In this document: positions 30,860 to 41,174 of the stretch, one piece after another
Numbering within the stretch: position 1 is the first letter of the stretch
How the letters are laid out: each line of letters begins with the position of its first letter
Origin: Bradyrhizobium sp. 200
GTDB taxonomy: Bacteria > Pseudomonadota > Alphaproteobacteria > Rhizobiales > Xanthobacteraceae
Reading direction: 5' to 3'
DNA length: 64,000 bases
Assembly (NCBI RefSeq): GCF_023100945.1
Contig: NZ_CP064689.1
Location: 7,298,001-7,362,000, forward strand
Program-made: the position numbers and the translations under genes
The notes under the pieces: model-generated
Databases searched by the model: none
Seen by the model: only the letters and a program-made list of their open reading frames with translations
Told to the model about the DNA's origin: nothing

Positions 30860-31739
30860 GAGCGTCCATGCGAAACTAATTGGTCATGCGCACAAAGATA
30901 TCGGGAAAGATCATGCCGCTTCAGCCCAGCACGACTCTACTCGTGCAACGAATCGATGTTTTCCAGCGCCAACAGGCACTCGGCGCATTAACGCTGCACA
31001 GGCAATGCAAAAAAGCACGATACGATGCGGCCACAGCTCTAAGTACACTCGGATGGCGCGGGCTCCTCCGCACTGGCGGCAATCTGCGGGGCGCGCTATC
31101 GAAAGATAAACAAGCACGCTCGCAGAGGGCGGGCTCAGCTAGCTTCTCAGATCAACTCTGCGCCCGAATGGATGTCTTTAGGCAAAGTTAAGCTAGCCGA
31201 TTGAGAGATGACGAATCGCGATCTATAAAAACGGGCGTTATCTGCGCGAGTCTAACAGCGAGCAATTTGACCAGAATCATGAGCCAGGAGCCACGGCTCC
31301 CTATGCCGGAATTTACCGGTGCATGGGCTGGCATCGCGAGATCGGCATCGTAGTGGACCACGTCTTACCGCCACAAGGACATCATACGCACGCGCTGCAT
31401 TTTTCAAGCGTGACCACCCGGTTCGCAGACTTACTCGGAAATACAAGGAATATTGATTTTGGCGACTGAGTGGGCCAATCTTTTCGACTTTGCAAGCCTA
31501 ACAGCCTGCATTGAACGCGGCGGCATTTTCGCGGCGAGCTTAGAGCAAGCGCATCAGGTGTCAGCCGTTTCATAATTGCGATGGAATTGGTGGGGAATTC
31601 TTCGGAATGCGTGGACTTCTGATCGTTTTTGTGGCGCTTACGATAGTGTTGGCAGCACGCGGCCGGCACCAAGATGGCTTTGTGCCGCGGCTGACCGCGT
31701 CCATGCCGCCAGTCAACGTGCCCTAGTCTTATGATCGTG
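30860..31739. other. no gene recognised
   Basis: About 880 nt with only short frames without family signals on either strand. Confidence 0.35.
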
Positions 31740-32060
31740 GTCGAGTAGCTCGGCCATTTGGCTTTGCCCTCACAGATCCGGGCAGCCGGCTTTCCCGCAC
31801 CCCGCTCTTCCCGGGGGCGACCCGCGTCATATCCGCGCCTGTGCCCAAGTGCGAGTGATGCGTGGAACGGGCAGACGGAAGCGTGCCGTCAGGGTCTCGA
31901 ACTCGGACCAGCCCATGCGCCGACTTTTCTGCCTCCGCCGTCTCAGACAACGCAGCCAGGTCCGACGTACTTCGCGGTAGAAGCCGTTGAGCACTGGATA
32001 ATTGTGCGGGCCTGCCATAGTGGCCATAATGCCCACGCAGAACGGCGGCGAACCGCTTGT
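31740..32060 (-). mobile_element. 3' fragment of a group II intron
   Basis: The minus strand encodes the maturase end of a group II intron protein: GPHNYPVLNGFYREVRRTW then MGWSEFETLTARFRLPVPRI and a stop, with a frameshift near 32030. Downstream, 31775-31807 forms a domain V hairpin (GAGC start, GGATC end, internal GGGAAA) and the likely 3' end TACTCGAC lies at 31740. The rest of the intron is missing; a (TG)n run at about 32063-32081 marks the break. Confidence 0.75.
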
Positions 32061-32081
32061 GCTGTGTGTGTGTGTGTGTTT

Positions 32082-32520
32082 CGGCATGGGATGCCGATAA
32101 CGGGTCCCAATCCAACGCCGATTGACAAGCGGCCTCCTAGGCCTCGTGCTCACGCGAGATCTTCTCTCGTCGCTTTCTTCCAATCGTCCTGACGCTCTAT
32201 GGTGAGGCGATATACTTCTGTTCTCGCACCATTGGATAGATAAAATGACCTGGGCAGGCAATACCGCGCTCGGCCAAATCGGTTCTGTTTTGTGACAACA
32301 GTCGCTTTTTCACCGTTGTGGATCCCTCGCGCGACGCGTGCCTCTTTCAAAGCACTCGACCCGGGCATCCGGCCAAAGTGGGTCATGCGCCGTCATAGTG
32401 ATGGCGACGCTCGAATGCTACGAACCCTCGCTAGCTCGCGATAGTATTCAACCAAAATGCCAGCCTCCCTCGCATAGCCCCAACATGAACCGCGGTTCGG
32501 ACGGACGACCGGCGTACCTG
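32082..32520. other. no gene recognised downstream of rtxG
   Basis: A 78-codon minus-strand frame at 32150-32386 is open but has no family signal or good start. No clear terminator for the rtx operon was seen. Confidence 0.35.
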
Positions 32521-33858
32521 CTAAATAGCTTCGAAGTACCGCTGGCGTTCACAGTCGGAGACTCGATGTTGAACGGCTTCCCACTCCCATCGCCGGGAAC
32601 GGGAGAACGCTTCAACAAACCTTTCGCCAAAAACGTCCATCGCCTTTGGAGATTGTTCAAACCGGGATGTGGCCTCAGATAAGTTTTGGGGAAGCCGTTC
32701 GAACGGAGGGTGTTTTTCCTCGCTTGCATCACCAACAATTGGAGCTGCCAACACAGCATTCTCTTCAATCCCCAGAATACCGGAGCCGATAGCACATGCG
32801 AGAGCGAGATAGGGGTTCACATCTGCGCCACTCAATCTGTACTCGAGGCGGTGTGCAGACTTGTCTCCTGGAATGACCCGCACCGCACACGAACGATTGT
32901 CAACTCCCCAGCTAGGACAGGTTGGAGCCCAGTAGCCTGGCCGCAGCCTCTTATAGCTGTTCACGTTGGGCGCAGCGAGTACACAAAAGTCGTTCATATA
33001 TTTCAGCTGTCCGCCGAGGAATTGGCTCATAGTTCTTGAGATGTTGCGGCTTGCCTCGCCTTCGTAAAATGCATTTTGACCATTTGACGACATTGAAATG
33101 TGAATATGTCCCGACTGTCCCGGCCAATTCTCCGAAACCTTTGCCATAAACGTTGCCATCATACCCCGTTTCTGAGCCCAGGATTTCAACATCGACTTGA
33201 ATACGACTGCTCGATCCGAAGCCTCCAGGGCATCACAATGCCGAAGCGATGCCTCAATCGCCCCAGGCCCGGTTTCAAAGTGGAGCCCGCTGAGCGGCAA
33301 TCTAGCATTCTCACAAAGCGCCAGAATCTCTTCGAATAGCTCATTACTGCCAAGGGTGCGCGCCACTGAATAGCCAAAAGGGCCCCTCGTCAGGGGGACC
33401 CATTGATCATAAGGCTTTTTCTCAATTGTCTCGACGCTCTCATTAAACAGCATAAACTCGAACTCAAATCCAACAGCGCAACTGTATCCGTGGTCAGCAG
33501 CTCTTCGTAAGACCTTCCGCAAAACACCACGCGGGCAGATGCTCTCATGGCCACCCGCAAACTCTGCGAGATAAAGATACCGATCATGACGGTTAGACAC
33601 CGGACGCGCTGTGCCTGACAAAACACGCAGGTTGGCGTCTCCGAATATCGATGGCGGCTCTTGCCCGAAATTGGCAGGTATCACTCGGTCCGAACAATCC
33701 CAGCCGAGCACGGCTTCGGAGAACTTGATTGTCCAGCCTTCGTCCGAGACATCGTCAGCAAATACGTGCTTGCCGCGAAGAATGCCGTCAAAGTCACATA
33801 CTCCAATCAATGCCTTACGCGCCTCGTCCGCGCCAGCCACCTGTATTTCGCTTGCCAT
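32521..33858 (-). CDS. rtxG: RtxG, glutamine-synthetase-like gamma-glutamyl ligase
   Basis: A 445-residue protein of the GS/PuuA type. GS signatures: the metal-binding AVGFEFEFMLF, the glutamate-binding SGHIHISM, NSYKRLRPGYWAPT, and the arginine block HRLEYRLSGADVNPYLALACA. PuuA-like enzymes make gamma-glutamyl amides from amines. Last gene of the rtx operon. The rtxF stop and this ATG overlap as TGATG; a GTG at 33861 is also possible. A role in gamma-glutamylating an amine intermediate or the toxin is inferred. Confidence 0.82.
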   Translation of the reverse strand: MASEIQVAGADEARKALIGVCDFDGILRGKHVFADDVSDEGWTIKFSEAVLGWDCSDRVIPANFGQEPPSIFGDANLRVLSGTARPVSNRHDRYLYLAEFAGGHESICPRGVLRKVLRRAADHGYSCAVGFEFEFMLFNESVETIEKKPYDQWVPLTRGPFGYSVARTLGSNELFEEILALCENARLPLSGLHFETGPGAIEASLRHCDALEASDRAVVFKSMLKSWAQKRGMMATFMAKVSENWPGQSGHIHISMSSNGQNAFYEGEASRNISRTMSQFLGGQLKYMNDFCVLAAPNVNSYKRLRPGYWAPTCPSWGVDNRSCAVRVIPGDKSAHRLEYRLSGADVNPYLALACAIGSGILGIEENAVLAAPIVGDASEEKHPPFERLPQNLSEATSRFEQSPKAMDVFGERFVEAFSRSRRWEWEAVQHRVSDCERQRYFEAI

Positions 33859-35144
33859 CACTTCTGACCCTGCGCCGTCAATCCGAATACCTCGTCCATA
33901 CGCATTGCTCGCAGCTTGCGATAATCCTCATCAAGCTCAGTCAAGTTGTTGCTCACGAGATACACAATACCCGGCGTCGAAGCTAAGTCGGTCGTCGGGA
34001 CCAGGTTTTGACCTATCGGAACAAACGCTATCGAATCTGCGAAGCTGGGCAGCTTGCGGATTGCGTCCAGTCCGGGATAACCGCCAACAACACCGTCCAT
34101 ATTGGAGATGAGTGAGACGCAAAATGCGCGCGCCAGCCGCGTGTAAGGCCCGCGTCGTCTCATATGATCAGTAAAACCGATGGGATCTGCGTAGCGCCAC
34201 GCCGTCAGTGTTATATGATTGTGACCCAAAGCCATGGTCCGGGCTTTTGCCGACATTGTCCCCTGAAGCCTCGCTCCAAGATCCACCAGAACCGGCCCCT
34301 TATGATCGATGATAATTTCGGCATGAGCAGGTCCGTTGACGATCTCAAGCGCCCTTAGCGCCGGCACCAAGTAATCGGACAGCTCTTGAACAACTGGTTC
34401 CTCACCTCCCAGCAACTGCTCGAGCGCGCAGACCGATGCCGCGCCCTTGATGGCAACGGTGTCATAAGTCCACACCTCCGTGACGAAGGTTTCTCCGTCG
34501 ATCGAGACAGCGTTTACGGTGTATTGTTTGCCGTTTATCTTCTCCTGGCCAAGGACAAAACGATTCATCGCTCCGAGGCAATTCGCCTTGCCGACAATAA
34601 CATGCACAGCTCTGCGAACATCAGCCTCGGTCGCGCAAAAGAACACGTCCTCCGTACCTGCGCTGTTCAAGGGCTTGATCACGATTTCGTCGTAGCGCTC
34701 TTGACGCATCCAACTTATGACCTCCTCCGCATCGTCGGACACAACTTGTCTGATCGATCGCACTCCTGCAGAGCTCAAAGCGTCAGCCAAGCGCGATTTG
34801 TCACGTCTTGCAGCGGACAACGCGGTTCCATTTGAAGGCAGTCCGAGCCGCTCGGACAAGGAATCGGCCACTTCAACTCCTGACTCACAACCCGCTATGA
34901 TGAATTCCAACTCCCTACCTCGGAGAGCCTCCAAATGAAATTCAACGACCTCCTCCTTAGCCATGCGCTCGTGCGGCCGAATGATTTCATCATAGATGTC
35001 GACGTTAAAGTGCGATTGGAAGATTGGTGGGATTCGTGCATTCGACATCGCATGCACGGTCCTAATTCCGTAGCGCTTGAACTCTTCCGGCAGGTATCGG
35101 CCTGTCGAGTATGCGTCGACAATTACACAATTCCGTTCCTTCAT
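33858..35144 (-). CDS. rtxF: RtxF, ATP-grasp ligase
   Basis: A 428-residue ATP-grasp protein. The N-terminal half has VIVDAYSTGRYLPEEF and the nucleotide-binding block IVIKPLNSAGTEDVFFC; the magnesium-binding end is NGPAHAEIIIDHKGPVLVDLGARLQG. Relatives are carboxylate-amine or L-amino-acid ligases such as BacD-like enzymes. Overlaps rtxE by four bases (ATGA). A peptide-bond-forming role on rhizobitoxine or a precursor is inferred from family and context. Confidence 0.8.
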   Translation of the reverse strand: MKERNCVIVDAYSTGRYLPEEFKRYGIRTVHAMSNARIPPIFQSHFNVDIYDEIIRPHERMAKEEVVEFHLEALRGRELEFIIAGCESGVEVADSLSERLGLPSNGTALSAARRDKSRLADALSSAGVRSIRQVVSDDAEEVISWMRQERYDEIVIKPLNSAGTEDVFFCATEADVRRAVHVIVGKANCLGAMNRFVLGQEKINGKQYTVNAVSIDGETFVTEVWTYDTVAIKGAASVCALEQLLGGEEPVVQELSDYLVPALRALEIVNGPAHAEIIIDHKGPVLVDLGARLQGTMSAKARTMALGHNHITLTAWRYADPIGFTDHMRRRGPYTRLARAFCVSLISNMDGVVGGYPGLDAIRKLPSFADSIAFVPIGQNLVPTTDLASTPGIVYLVSNNLTELDEDYRKLRAMRMDEVFGLTAQGQK

Positions 35145-36103
35145 GCCGATCTCCGATACTGCAAGTAGACGTTAGCGACGGCGACAGCCGTAATGAGAAC
35201 GTTTCCAACAAACGTATATAAAGAAGGCACGATACGAGAATCGAAATACTGGAAAAGAAACGTAATGACAGGTGCCGTGGACAAGACCATGTTTGCCGTA
35301 AATGGCTCTACGCGGCGAATGCCCTCCTGCACAAGGAGCAAGGGAACAATGATCGTCGAGAGTGCAATCATTATGATCGCAAGCCAATGCTGTGAGATCT
35401 CTCGTAAGATGGAGGAAGGATCGCTCAGTGCTAGCAGCAAGAGGATTGCTCCATAGAAGCGATGGGCCAGCACTTGTCGACCAGATAATCCACGGTCGAA
35501 CAGCAGTTTCACAAGGATATTGGTAAGCGAAAGCGACAGCCCAGCTGCGATTGCCAGGAAGATACCAAAGGACGAGCGAGATCCCCATTCGATCCCAGCG
35601 TTGCCGCTTGCCGCGATCCAGACCATGTAAACACCAACAGCCGCAATCAGAACGCTCGCGGCGATATCTGACTTCGGAGGACGCCCCTGTCTCCTGATCA
35701 GTGCGTTCAACCATGCTGTCGCTGTAGGTCCCAATGCGACCATGAACGTGACGACGATAGCTGGCTCGGCGTACTTCAGTCCGATAAACAAACCGACCCA
35801 GCTTATCGCTGTAACGCAATTGAGCGACGCAAAAGCTAGAATCGACGACTTCGTGACCTTCGCTCCAATGCCTTCGCGGCGAGCCAAAATGTTGAACGTG
35901 ATACTTACGATACCAAAGCAGAACAGGAGAGTGACCCACACGTTCGCTTGCTGAAAATATGACGCCGCAAAGACTTCACCTGCCGCGCTAACGACAACGT
36001 AGAGGGCAATAAAGAGCACTCCTGCGGCGAATTCTCTGCTCGGCCTGTCGAGAGGCTCTCCTTCTTTCAATCCCAAAGGGCCGCATTTCGATCGAAACTT
36101 CAT
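35141..36103 (-). CDS. rtxE: RtxE, EamA/DMT-family transporter
   Basis: A 320-residue membrane protein with about ten hydrophobic segments in two EamA repeats, for example GVLFIALYVVVSAAGEVFA, VTFMVALGPTATAWLNALI and LAIIMIALSTIIVPLLLVQEGI. This family exports amino acids and metabolites. It overlaps rtxD and rtxF by four bases each. Likely exporter of rhizobitoxine or of a conjugated form. Confidence 0.82.
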   Translation of the reverse strand: MKFRSKCGPLGLKEGEPLDRPSREFAAGVLFIALYVVVSAAGEVFAASYFQQANVWVTLLFCFGIVSITFNILARREGIGAKVTKSSILAFASLNCVTAISWVGLFIGLKYAEPAIVVTFMVALGPTATAWLNALIRRQGRPPKSDIAASVLIAAVGVYMVWIAASGNAGIEWGSRSSFGIFLAIAAGLSLSLTNILVKLLFDRGLSGRQVLAHRFYGAILLLLALSDPSSILREISQHWLAIIMIALSTIIVPLLLVQEGIRRVEPFTANMVLSTAPVITFLFQYFDSRIVPSLYTFVGNVLITAVAVANVYLQYRRSA

Positions 36104-36933
36104 GCTGCGCCCCTATCACTTCTTAGGCGATACGTGACACACGCCTCTCCAAATGCATTGAAAAGCTGCTTGCTCAGAGGATCAGTTTCGACGTGCCATT
36201 CGGGGTGCCACTGCACGCCGATCTGCAGCGTCGGTGCGCCTATTACGGAAGCCGCTTCAATCAGACCGTCGGACGCCCAGGCTTCCGGTTTCAGCGCAGC
36301 CCCAAGCCGTTCTATGCCTTGATTGTGCAAGGAGTTAACGTGCGCTTCGATCGCGCCCGCGATAGCAAGGAGAACGCCGTCAGGACATAATTTCACGCTG
36401 TGCGCTATATCGTACTGGCGATCCCTCGGCAGCCCCGCCTTCTCAGCGTGCATCTGTCCGCTTTCCAGCCTCCATTCGGACAACGACGGGTGAAGCGTGC
36501 CGCCAAAATAAACGTTAAGCTCCTGAAGCCCACGGCAGATGCCAAGTATCGGCATCCCAAGGGCAACCGCCTTCTCGATTGCGCCCGCGGACAGCCTGTC
36601 CCGAGGACGGTCCCTCACGCCAGCTTCAACGTCCGCCTGGCCTGTCAGTTTCAGTCTGCGCGAAGCGGACCAACTGAAGATGGCAGGATCGACATTCGAT
36701 TCATCGCCTGTCAAAATCAGACCGTCGAGCCTGCCCATGATCGACAGATCACTGTCGCCTTCCGCATCGTCAGCATCGATCGTTGGCAATATCACGCAAG
36801 CCACGCCCGCATAGCGAACGAGGGCTTGAACATATTTGCGCCGCAACCAGTCGCGGTGTACGCCATCGGCCAAAAGGCGGTTTGAGGTCACGCCCACCAC
36901 GGCCCGGACCGACTCTGTTCGCCGCGATATCAA
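36100..36933 (-). CDS. rtxD: RtxD, class I glutamine amidotransferase-like gamma-glutamyl hydrolase
   Basis: A 277-residue PuuD-like peptidase C26. The catalytic cysteine is in GMPILGICRGLQELNVYFGGTL written as ICRGLQE, and the histidine/glutamate end in IGVQWHPEWHVE. PuuD relatives cleave gamma-glutamyl amides. Overlaps rtxC by four bases. Together with RtxG it makes a ligate-then-hydrolyse pair as in the Puu putrescine pathway; that use here is inferred. Confidence 0.82.
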   Translation of the reverse strand: MISRRTESVRAVVGVTSNRLLADGVHRDWLRRKYVQALVRYAGVACVILPTIDADDAEGDSDLSIMGRLDGLILTGDESNVDPAIFSWSASRRLKLTGQADVEAGVRDRPRDRLSAGAIEKAVALGMPILGICRGLQELNVYFGGTLHPSLSEWRLESGQMHAEKAGLPRDRQYDIAHSVKLCPDGVLLAIAGAIEAHVNSLHNQGIERLGAALKPEAWASDGLIEAASVIGAPTLQIGVQWHPEWHVETDPLSKQLFNAFGEACVTYRLRSDRGAA

Positions 36934-37985
36934 GCCAACTGCTCCTTCTCGGGACTGGCCAGAGACTGCTCATACAAGCATCGATTTCGCTCCTTCAACT
37001 GGGCAATTACGCTGGGTTGACCTTGAGGGCCCTTGACGAAGAGCCCTCCCCAAGTTGCGGCAACACTTGCGTAATGAGGATCCTGCATTCGAATTTTCTG
37101 AGCTTTGCGCAGGAGCCAGAAAGGAATGCCGGGCGACAGATGGTGCTCAAGGTGGTATTCATCCAGATTCTGACCGACAATTGCTCGCTCGATAAAATTC
37201 CCCTTTCTATTCCGGGTCAGGTAGACATTCGTTGTCTCGGTCTCGCACATAGGTGAGTGCTCGGCGAGCTCGATAAACCAGCCGAGAGCTTGAAACGTGG
37301 TGAGATAGGGCACGATCCAAAACAGGACGACGACGTGGAGCAGTCCAAGAAGGTATGACCCACTGAATATGAGCGTCCAAAAGAGATAGAAGCCATACTT
37401 GTCGATGAGGATTCCCGACCGGCTCTGGTCCTCGACATCCGTGATCGAAAACCGATTGGTCCAAAGGTACTTCAGATACGCGACTGTCGCGCCACCCAGT
37501 ATCGGCTTCCAGATGATATTGAAGGCGTACTGCTTAGGCGGCACAACATCGTAAACGCCGCTGGCCAAGAAGAACTTCAAGTCGGGATCCTTCTCCGGAT
37601 CGCCGAGATTCGGGTGATGCAGGTAGACGTGTGAAATCCGGTATGCCCAGTGGCGCTGGAACAAAGGATAGGACGCGAACAAAATGCCCAGGATATAATT
37701 CCAGGTCGTGTTGCTCGCGAGGGTGCGGTGAGCCGCATCGTGAGCGATTGTCGTCAATCCACGCTGGTAGGCGCCAATTAACAGAACTGCGAGGGGATAT
37801 AACCACCATGACACATGAAGCGTCGCCAGCACGCAAGCTGCGATCACAGCGTAGTCCTTCGCGATGTAAGCAGCTCCCGTCACGTTGTCAGGCCTCAGCG
37901 CGGAGAGCTGCTGGTTGATCTCGCGGCCAAATTGAACCGCCTCAAAACGTGACGACCTCAATTTCCAAGTATCTGCGTGTTTCAT
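36930..37985 (-). CDS. rtxC: RtxC, dihydrorhizobitoxine desaturase
   Basis: A 351-residue membrane fatty-acid-desaturase-type protein that introduces the vinyl double bond turning dihydrorhizobitoxine into rhizobitoxine. Three histidine boxes are present: HDAAH, then SHVYLHH, then EYHLEHH. Hydrophobic segments lie around AVIAACVLATLHVSWWLYPL and FSGSYLLGLLHVVVLFWIV. It follows rtxA by 32 nt; rtxC is the named B. elkanii gene. Confidence 0.9.
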   Translation of the reverse strand: MKHADTWKLRSSRFEAVQFGREINQQLSALRPDNVTGAAYIAKDYAVIAACVLATLHVSWWLYPLAVLLIGAYQRGLTTIAHDAAHRTLASNTTWNYILGILFASYPLFQRHWAYRISHVYLHHPNLGDPEKDPDLKFFLASGVYDVVPPKQYAFNIIWKPILGGATVAYLKYLWTNRFSITDVEDQSRSGILIDKYGFYLFWTLIFSGSYLLGLLHVVVLFWIVPYLTTFQALGWFIELAEHSPMCETETTNVYLTRNRKGNFIERAIVGQNLDEYHLEHHLSPGIPFWLLRKAQKIRMQDPHYASVAATWGGLFVKGPQGQPSVIAQLKERNRCLYEQSLASPEKEQLA

Positions 37986-38017
37986 GAGAACCCCTTGCTT
38001 GATCGGCTTTCAGGTTG

Positions 38018-40522
38018 TCAGATTGCGGAAAGCGCTTTTTCCAAGTCCTTGATGATGTCGCTAACATCTTCGATGCCGACGCAAAGCCGGATGGAGCCAC
38101 CAAATATGCCGGCTGCTTCGCGCTTTTCCCGCGGGACGGTGGTGTGGGTCGTAGAGACAGGATGGGTTACCAGCGTGCGGGCGTCCCCCACATTCGACAC
38201 GTGATACATCAGCTCGACGTTCTGGATGAACTTGCGTCCGGCTTGCTCGTTCTCCACCTCAAACATGATCATCGCCCCGTGCCCATACCCGGTATTAAGT
38301 GTCTGATCGATGATTTCTCGGTCAGCTCCCTCAAAGAGGCTCGGGTAGAAGACACGGCACACTTTCGGATGTTCCTTCAGAATGTTGGCTACAATCCTGG
38401 CGTTTTCACAGTGCTGCCTCATGCGAAGAGGCAGCGTTTCAAGTCCCTGAATGAGTTGAAAGCTCGCAAAGGGGGCGATGGCCGCGCCAGTATCGCGCAA
38501 CCACGTCATACGGGCCTTGAGAAGATATTCGCTCTTTCCGAGGTCCTCGAGCTCCGCCAAGGCGTTGCGCCAGATGATCCCGCCGTGCGCATCATCCGGA
38601 CTATTGAACAGTGGGAAGCGAGATCTTCCCCGGTAGTCGAACCCACAGTTGTCGACGATCAGTCCGCCGAGCGTCGTCCCATGACCGCAAATGTATTTCG
38701 TGGCAGAGTACGTCGTAATCGCGGCGCCGAGAGCTGACGGCTGGCAAACCAGGGGGGTTGTCGTATTGTCCACAACCAAGGGGACGCCGTGCCTTCTGCC
38801 GATCTCCGCCAGCTGCTGGACAGGAAGCGGAATTAGACAGGGATTGGAGATGACCTCCCCGAACAGACATATCGTGCGATCATCAATGGCGCGTTCGAAC
38901 GTCTCGGGGTTTCGAGGGTCTGCCGTCCTTACGGTGATACCAAGACGCTTCAACGTGTTGTGGAGCAGATTCCAGGTGTTGCCGTATAGATACGGAGAAG
39001 CGACGACGTTATCTCCCACCTCACCGCTTGATAAGTTTACGATCGCAAGAAACGTCGCCGCTTGACCTGATGCAACGGCCAGCGAGTCGCTTCCCATGTC
39101 GACGGCGGCGTACCTTTTTTCCAGCGCCCGGGTCGTCGGATTGATGATGCGAGTGTATGTGAAACCATCAGCCTTCACGTTATAGACGTCAGCAATATGG
39201 CTCAAGTTACCGTCGAGCTCATAGGCCGTATTCTGATAGATCGGCACTGCCACAGCTTTCGTCACCGGATCACGACGGTATCCTGCGTGCAGAACAGCAG
39301 TTTCGATGGAATATGAATGCCGCGCGATGCTCGCCATTGGGCGCGATATCTCTGTAGGGCTCTCGCGTGTTTCCTGGGCTGACACTCGCCCCACGGTCAG
39401 AGTCTCACCGGAGCGGAAGTATGTGCGAAAAGCACAGCCCAACTGCTCAATCCAATTGGATTGAATCTCGCCAATACAGCCGATCCGAAAACTGCGCGTA
39501 GGAAGATGCAGTTTAGAGTAGACGTAGAGGTTATGGGCTGCCAGGTGCCGATATAGGCAGTCAAACGCTACCTGGTCGGAGATGCCAGCTGGCGCGGTGA
39601 ACGCCACGCAAACCGGCGACTGGAGGCTCGCTGGAAGCAGTGGGGACGCCACTCCTTCCAGCTCTTTTATGACGCTGCCTCTTATCTTCTCATACCTGCG
39701 GCGCCTGGCATCAATGCCTTCGATGCACAGGACCTCCAATGCCTTTGTGACTGCCTGAACGATATGCGTTGGTGGGGTCGATCGCCATTCACCAGTGCGC
39801 TCAAGCGAGCGCCATTGATCTCTCACGTCGAGCACAAAAGATCTTGGCTCTTGAACTGCATTCTCAAGAAGCTCGCGAGAGGCAATAACGAAAGCCAGGC
39901 CTGGCGGACCTTCGACGCACTTGTTGCTCGACGTAACCAAGACGTCTGGCCCGCCTCGGCCTAGGTCGATGTCGACGCCGCCGAAAGAACTCATTGCGTC
40001 GACGATGGTCTTTACACCACGCTGCCTTGCTCCTTCTATGATCGGCTCGAGCGGATTCACAATCCCGGTCGTAGTCTCGCAGTGGACCAAGCATACGTGC
40101 GTGATACCTGGATCTCGGTTCAAACGTTCGATGACCTCCTCAGGGTCCAACGGTTCGGTGGCTCCCTTGATAAGATTCACCGCTTGGACGCCCCACAGCC
40201 GCAGAATTTTGAGAATGCGCTCCCCATAAATGCCGTTTATGCAAACAAGCGGCCGGTCGGTCTGGGTGATAAATGAAGAGAGAGCAGCTTCCATTCCAAA
40301 GGAGCCGCCACCCTGGATAGGAACGACCGAATAGCCTTCCGCATTGCCCGACACATTGAGCATCAGCTGCCTCATGCGAGCGGTGACTTCCTTGAACTCG
40401 CAATCGCGCGATGCGAGGTCGAGCTGCATCTCGGCCTTCACTGCCGACGATAACGACATTGGCCCAGGCGTCAGCAAAGCACGTTGTGTTGTCACACCAC
40501 CTCCGTTTAGTTGTCTCGTCAC
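38018..40522 (-). CDS. rtxA: RtxA, bifunctional serinol-forming aminotransferase/dihydrorhizobitoxine synthase
   Basis: An 834-residue fusion, the first committed enzyme of rhizobitoxine synthesis. Residues ~1-380 are a serine-pyruvate-type aminotransferase with the PLP lysine near residue 201 (VTSSNKCVEGPPGLAFV), used to make serinol. Residues ~400-834 are an O-acetylhomoserine sulfhydrylase-like domain (TAVLHAGYRRDPVTKAVAVP) with the PLP lysine in YSATKYICGHGTTLGG, which joins serinol to an activated homoserine. The GTG at 40522 has AAGGGG before it. Intact over 2.5 kb. Confidence 0.95.
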   Translation of the reverse strand: MTRQLNGGGVTTQRALLTPGPMSLSSAVKAEMQLDLASRDCEFKEVTARMRQLMLNVSGNAEGYSVVPIQGGGSFGMEAALSSFITQTDRPLVCINGIYGERILKILRLWGVQAVNLIKGATEPLDPEEVIERLNRDPGITHVCLVHCETTTGIVNPLEPIIEGARQRGVKTIVDAMSSFGGVDIDLGRGGPDVLVTSSNKCVEGPPGLAFVIASRELLENAVQEPRSFVLDVRDQWRSLERTGEWRSTPPTHIVQAVTKALEVLCIEGIDARRRRYEKIRGSVIKELEGVASPLLPASLQSPVCVAFTAPAGISDQVAFDCLYRHLAAHNLYVYSKLHLPTRSFRIGCIGEIQSNWIEQLGCAFRTYFRSGETLTVGRVSAQETRESPTEISRPMASIARHSYSIETAVLHAGYRRDPVTKAVAVPIYQNTAYELDGNLSHIADVYNVKADGFTYTRIINPTTRALEKRYAAVDMGSDSLAVASGQAATFLAIVNLSSGEVGDNVVASPYLYGNTWNLLHNTLKRLGITVRTADPRNPETFERAIDDRTICLFGEVISNPCLIPLPVQQLAEIGRRHGVPLVVDNTTTPLVCQPSALGAAITTYSATKYICGHGTTLGGLIVDNCGFDYRGRSRFPLFNSPDDAHGGIIWRNALAELEDLGKSEYLLKARMTWLRDTGAAIAPFASFQLIQGLETLPLRMRQHCENARIVANILKEHPKVCRVFYPSLFEGADREIIDQTLNTGYGHGAMIMFEVENEQAGRKFIQNVELMYHVSNVGDARTLVTHPVSTTHTTVPREKREAAGIFGGSIRLCVGIEDVSDIIKDLEKALSAI

Positions 40523-41174
40523 ACGATCCCCTTATGTAGTGCCCATCGCATTTCGACAGAGTCACACGATGTGTTTCGCGTGACGACGACCGAAACCCGA
40601 GTGAATGAGACCCTCGACCCTAGTCGCAGATTCAGAACAATCTGCGTAAAGCCCGCAGATCTCCCGGTACCGGACCACGTAGCCGTTCGCACTTGCCGTG
40701 AAGCATCAGCTTCCTTCTGGCATTGAGATGCAGGTTTGAGGGCCACCATCTCGCGCGCTCACAGGCAAGTCAGCCACTCTACTTACGTGTGAGCGGCGTC
40801 TTACGATCCGACGGTGAGCCACGCGCATCTGTCGGACGCGCGTTGCTATGACCCAGACACAGGGCGCTTCACGACAGACGTTGATGACCGGGCTCGCCTT
40901 GCGTGAGCCTAGGATTTGGGACATTCGCACTCTAGGTTACTCGTTGGGACGGCTTCGGGTGCCGAAGCCTGTCACCGCCTATTTCGACACGTTACATCTT
41001 GACGTAAGGTGCGATTCAAGCCCCTCAGATAGCTTATCGTGGAAACTTTTCGAACAATGCGGCTGTGTCGCATGTAATCCGAGGCGCCACAGTATGTGTA
41101 CGATGTCCAAGATGAATCCCATCAAGCTCCAAAGCTAAAGACGCGCTCGAAGCACAAGGCGGGCAAATGACCGC
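40523..41174. other. upstream region of rtxA
   Basis: About 650 nt that should hold the rtx promoter. I found no -24/-12 element, NifA site or nod box with correct spacing. Short frames here have no family signal. Confidence 0.35.

Noticed and set aside
32063..32081. (TG)n run as a regulatory repeat
   Set aside because: A short simple repeat at the edge of an intron fragment, with no gene start next to it.
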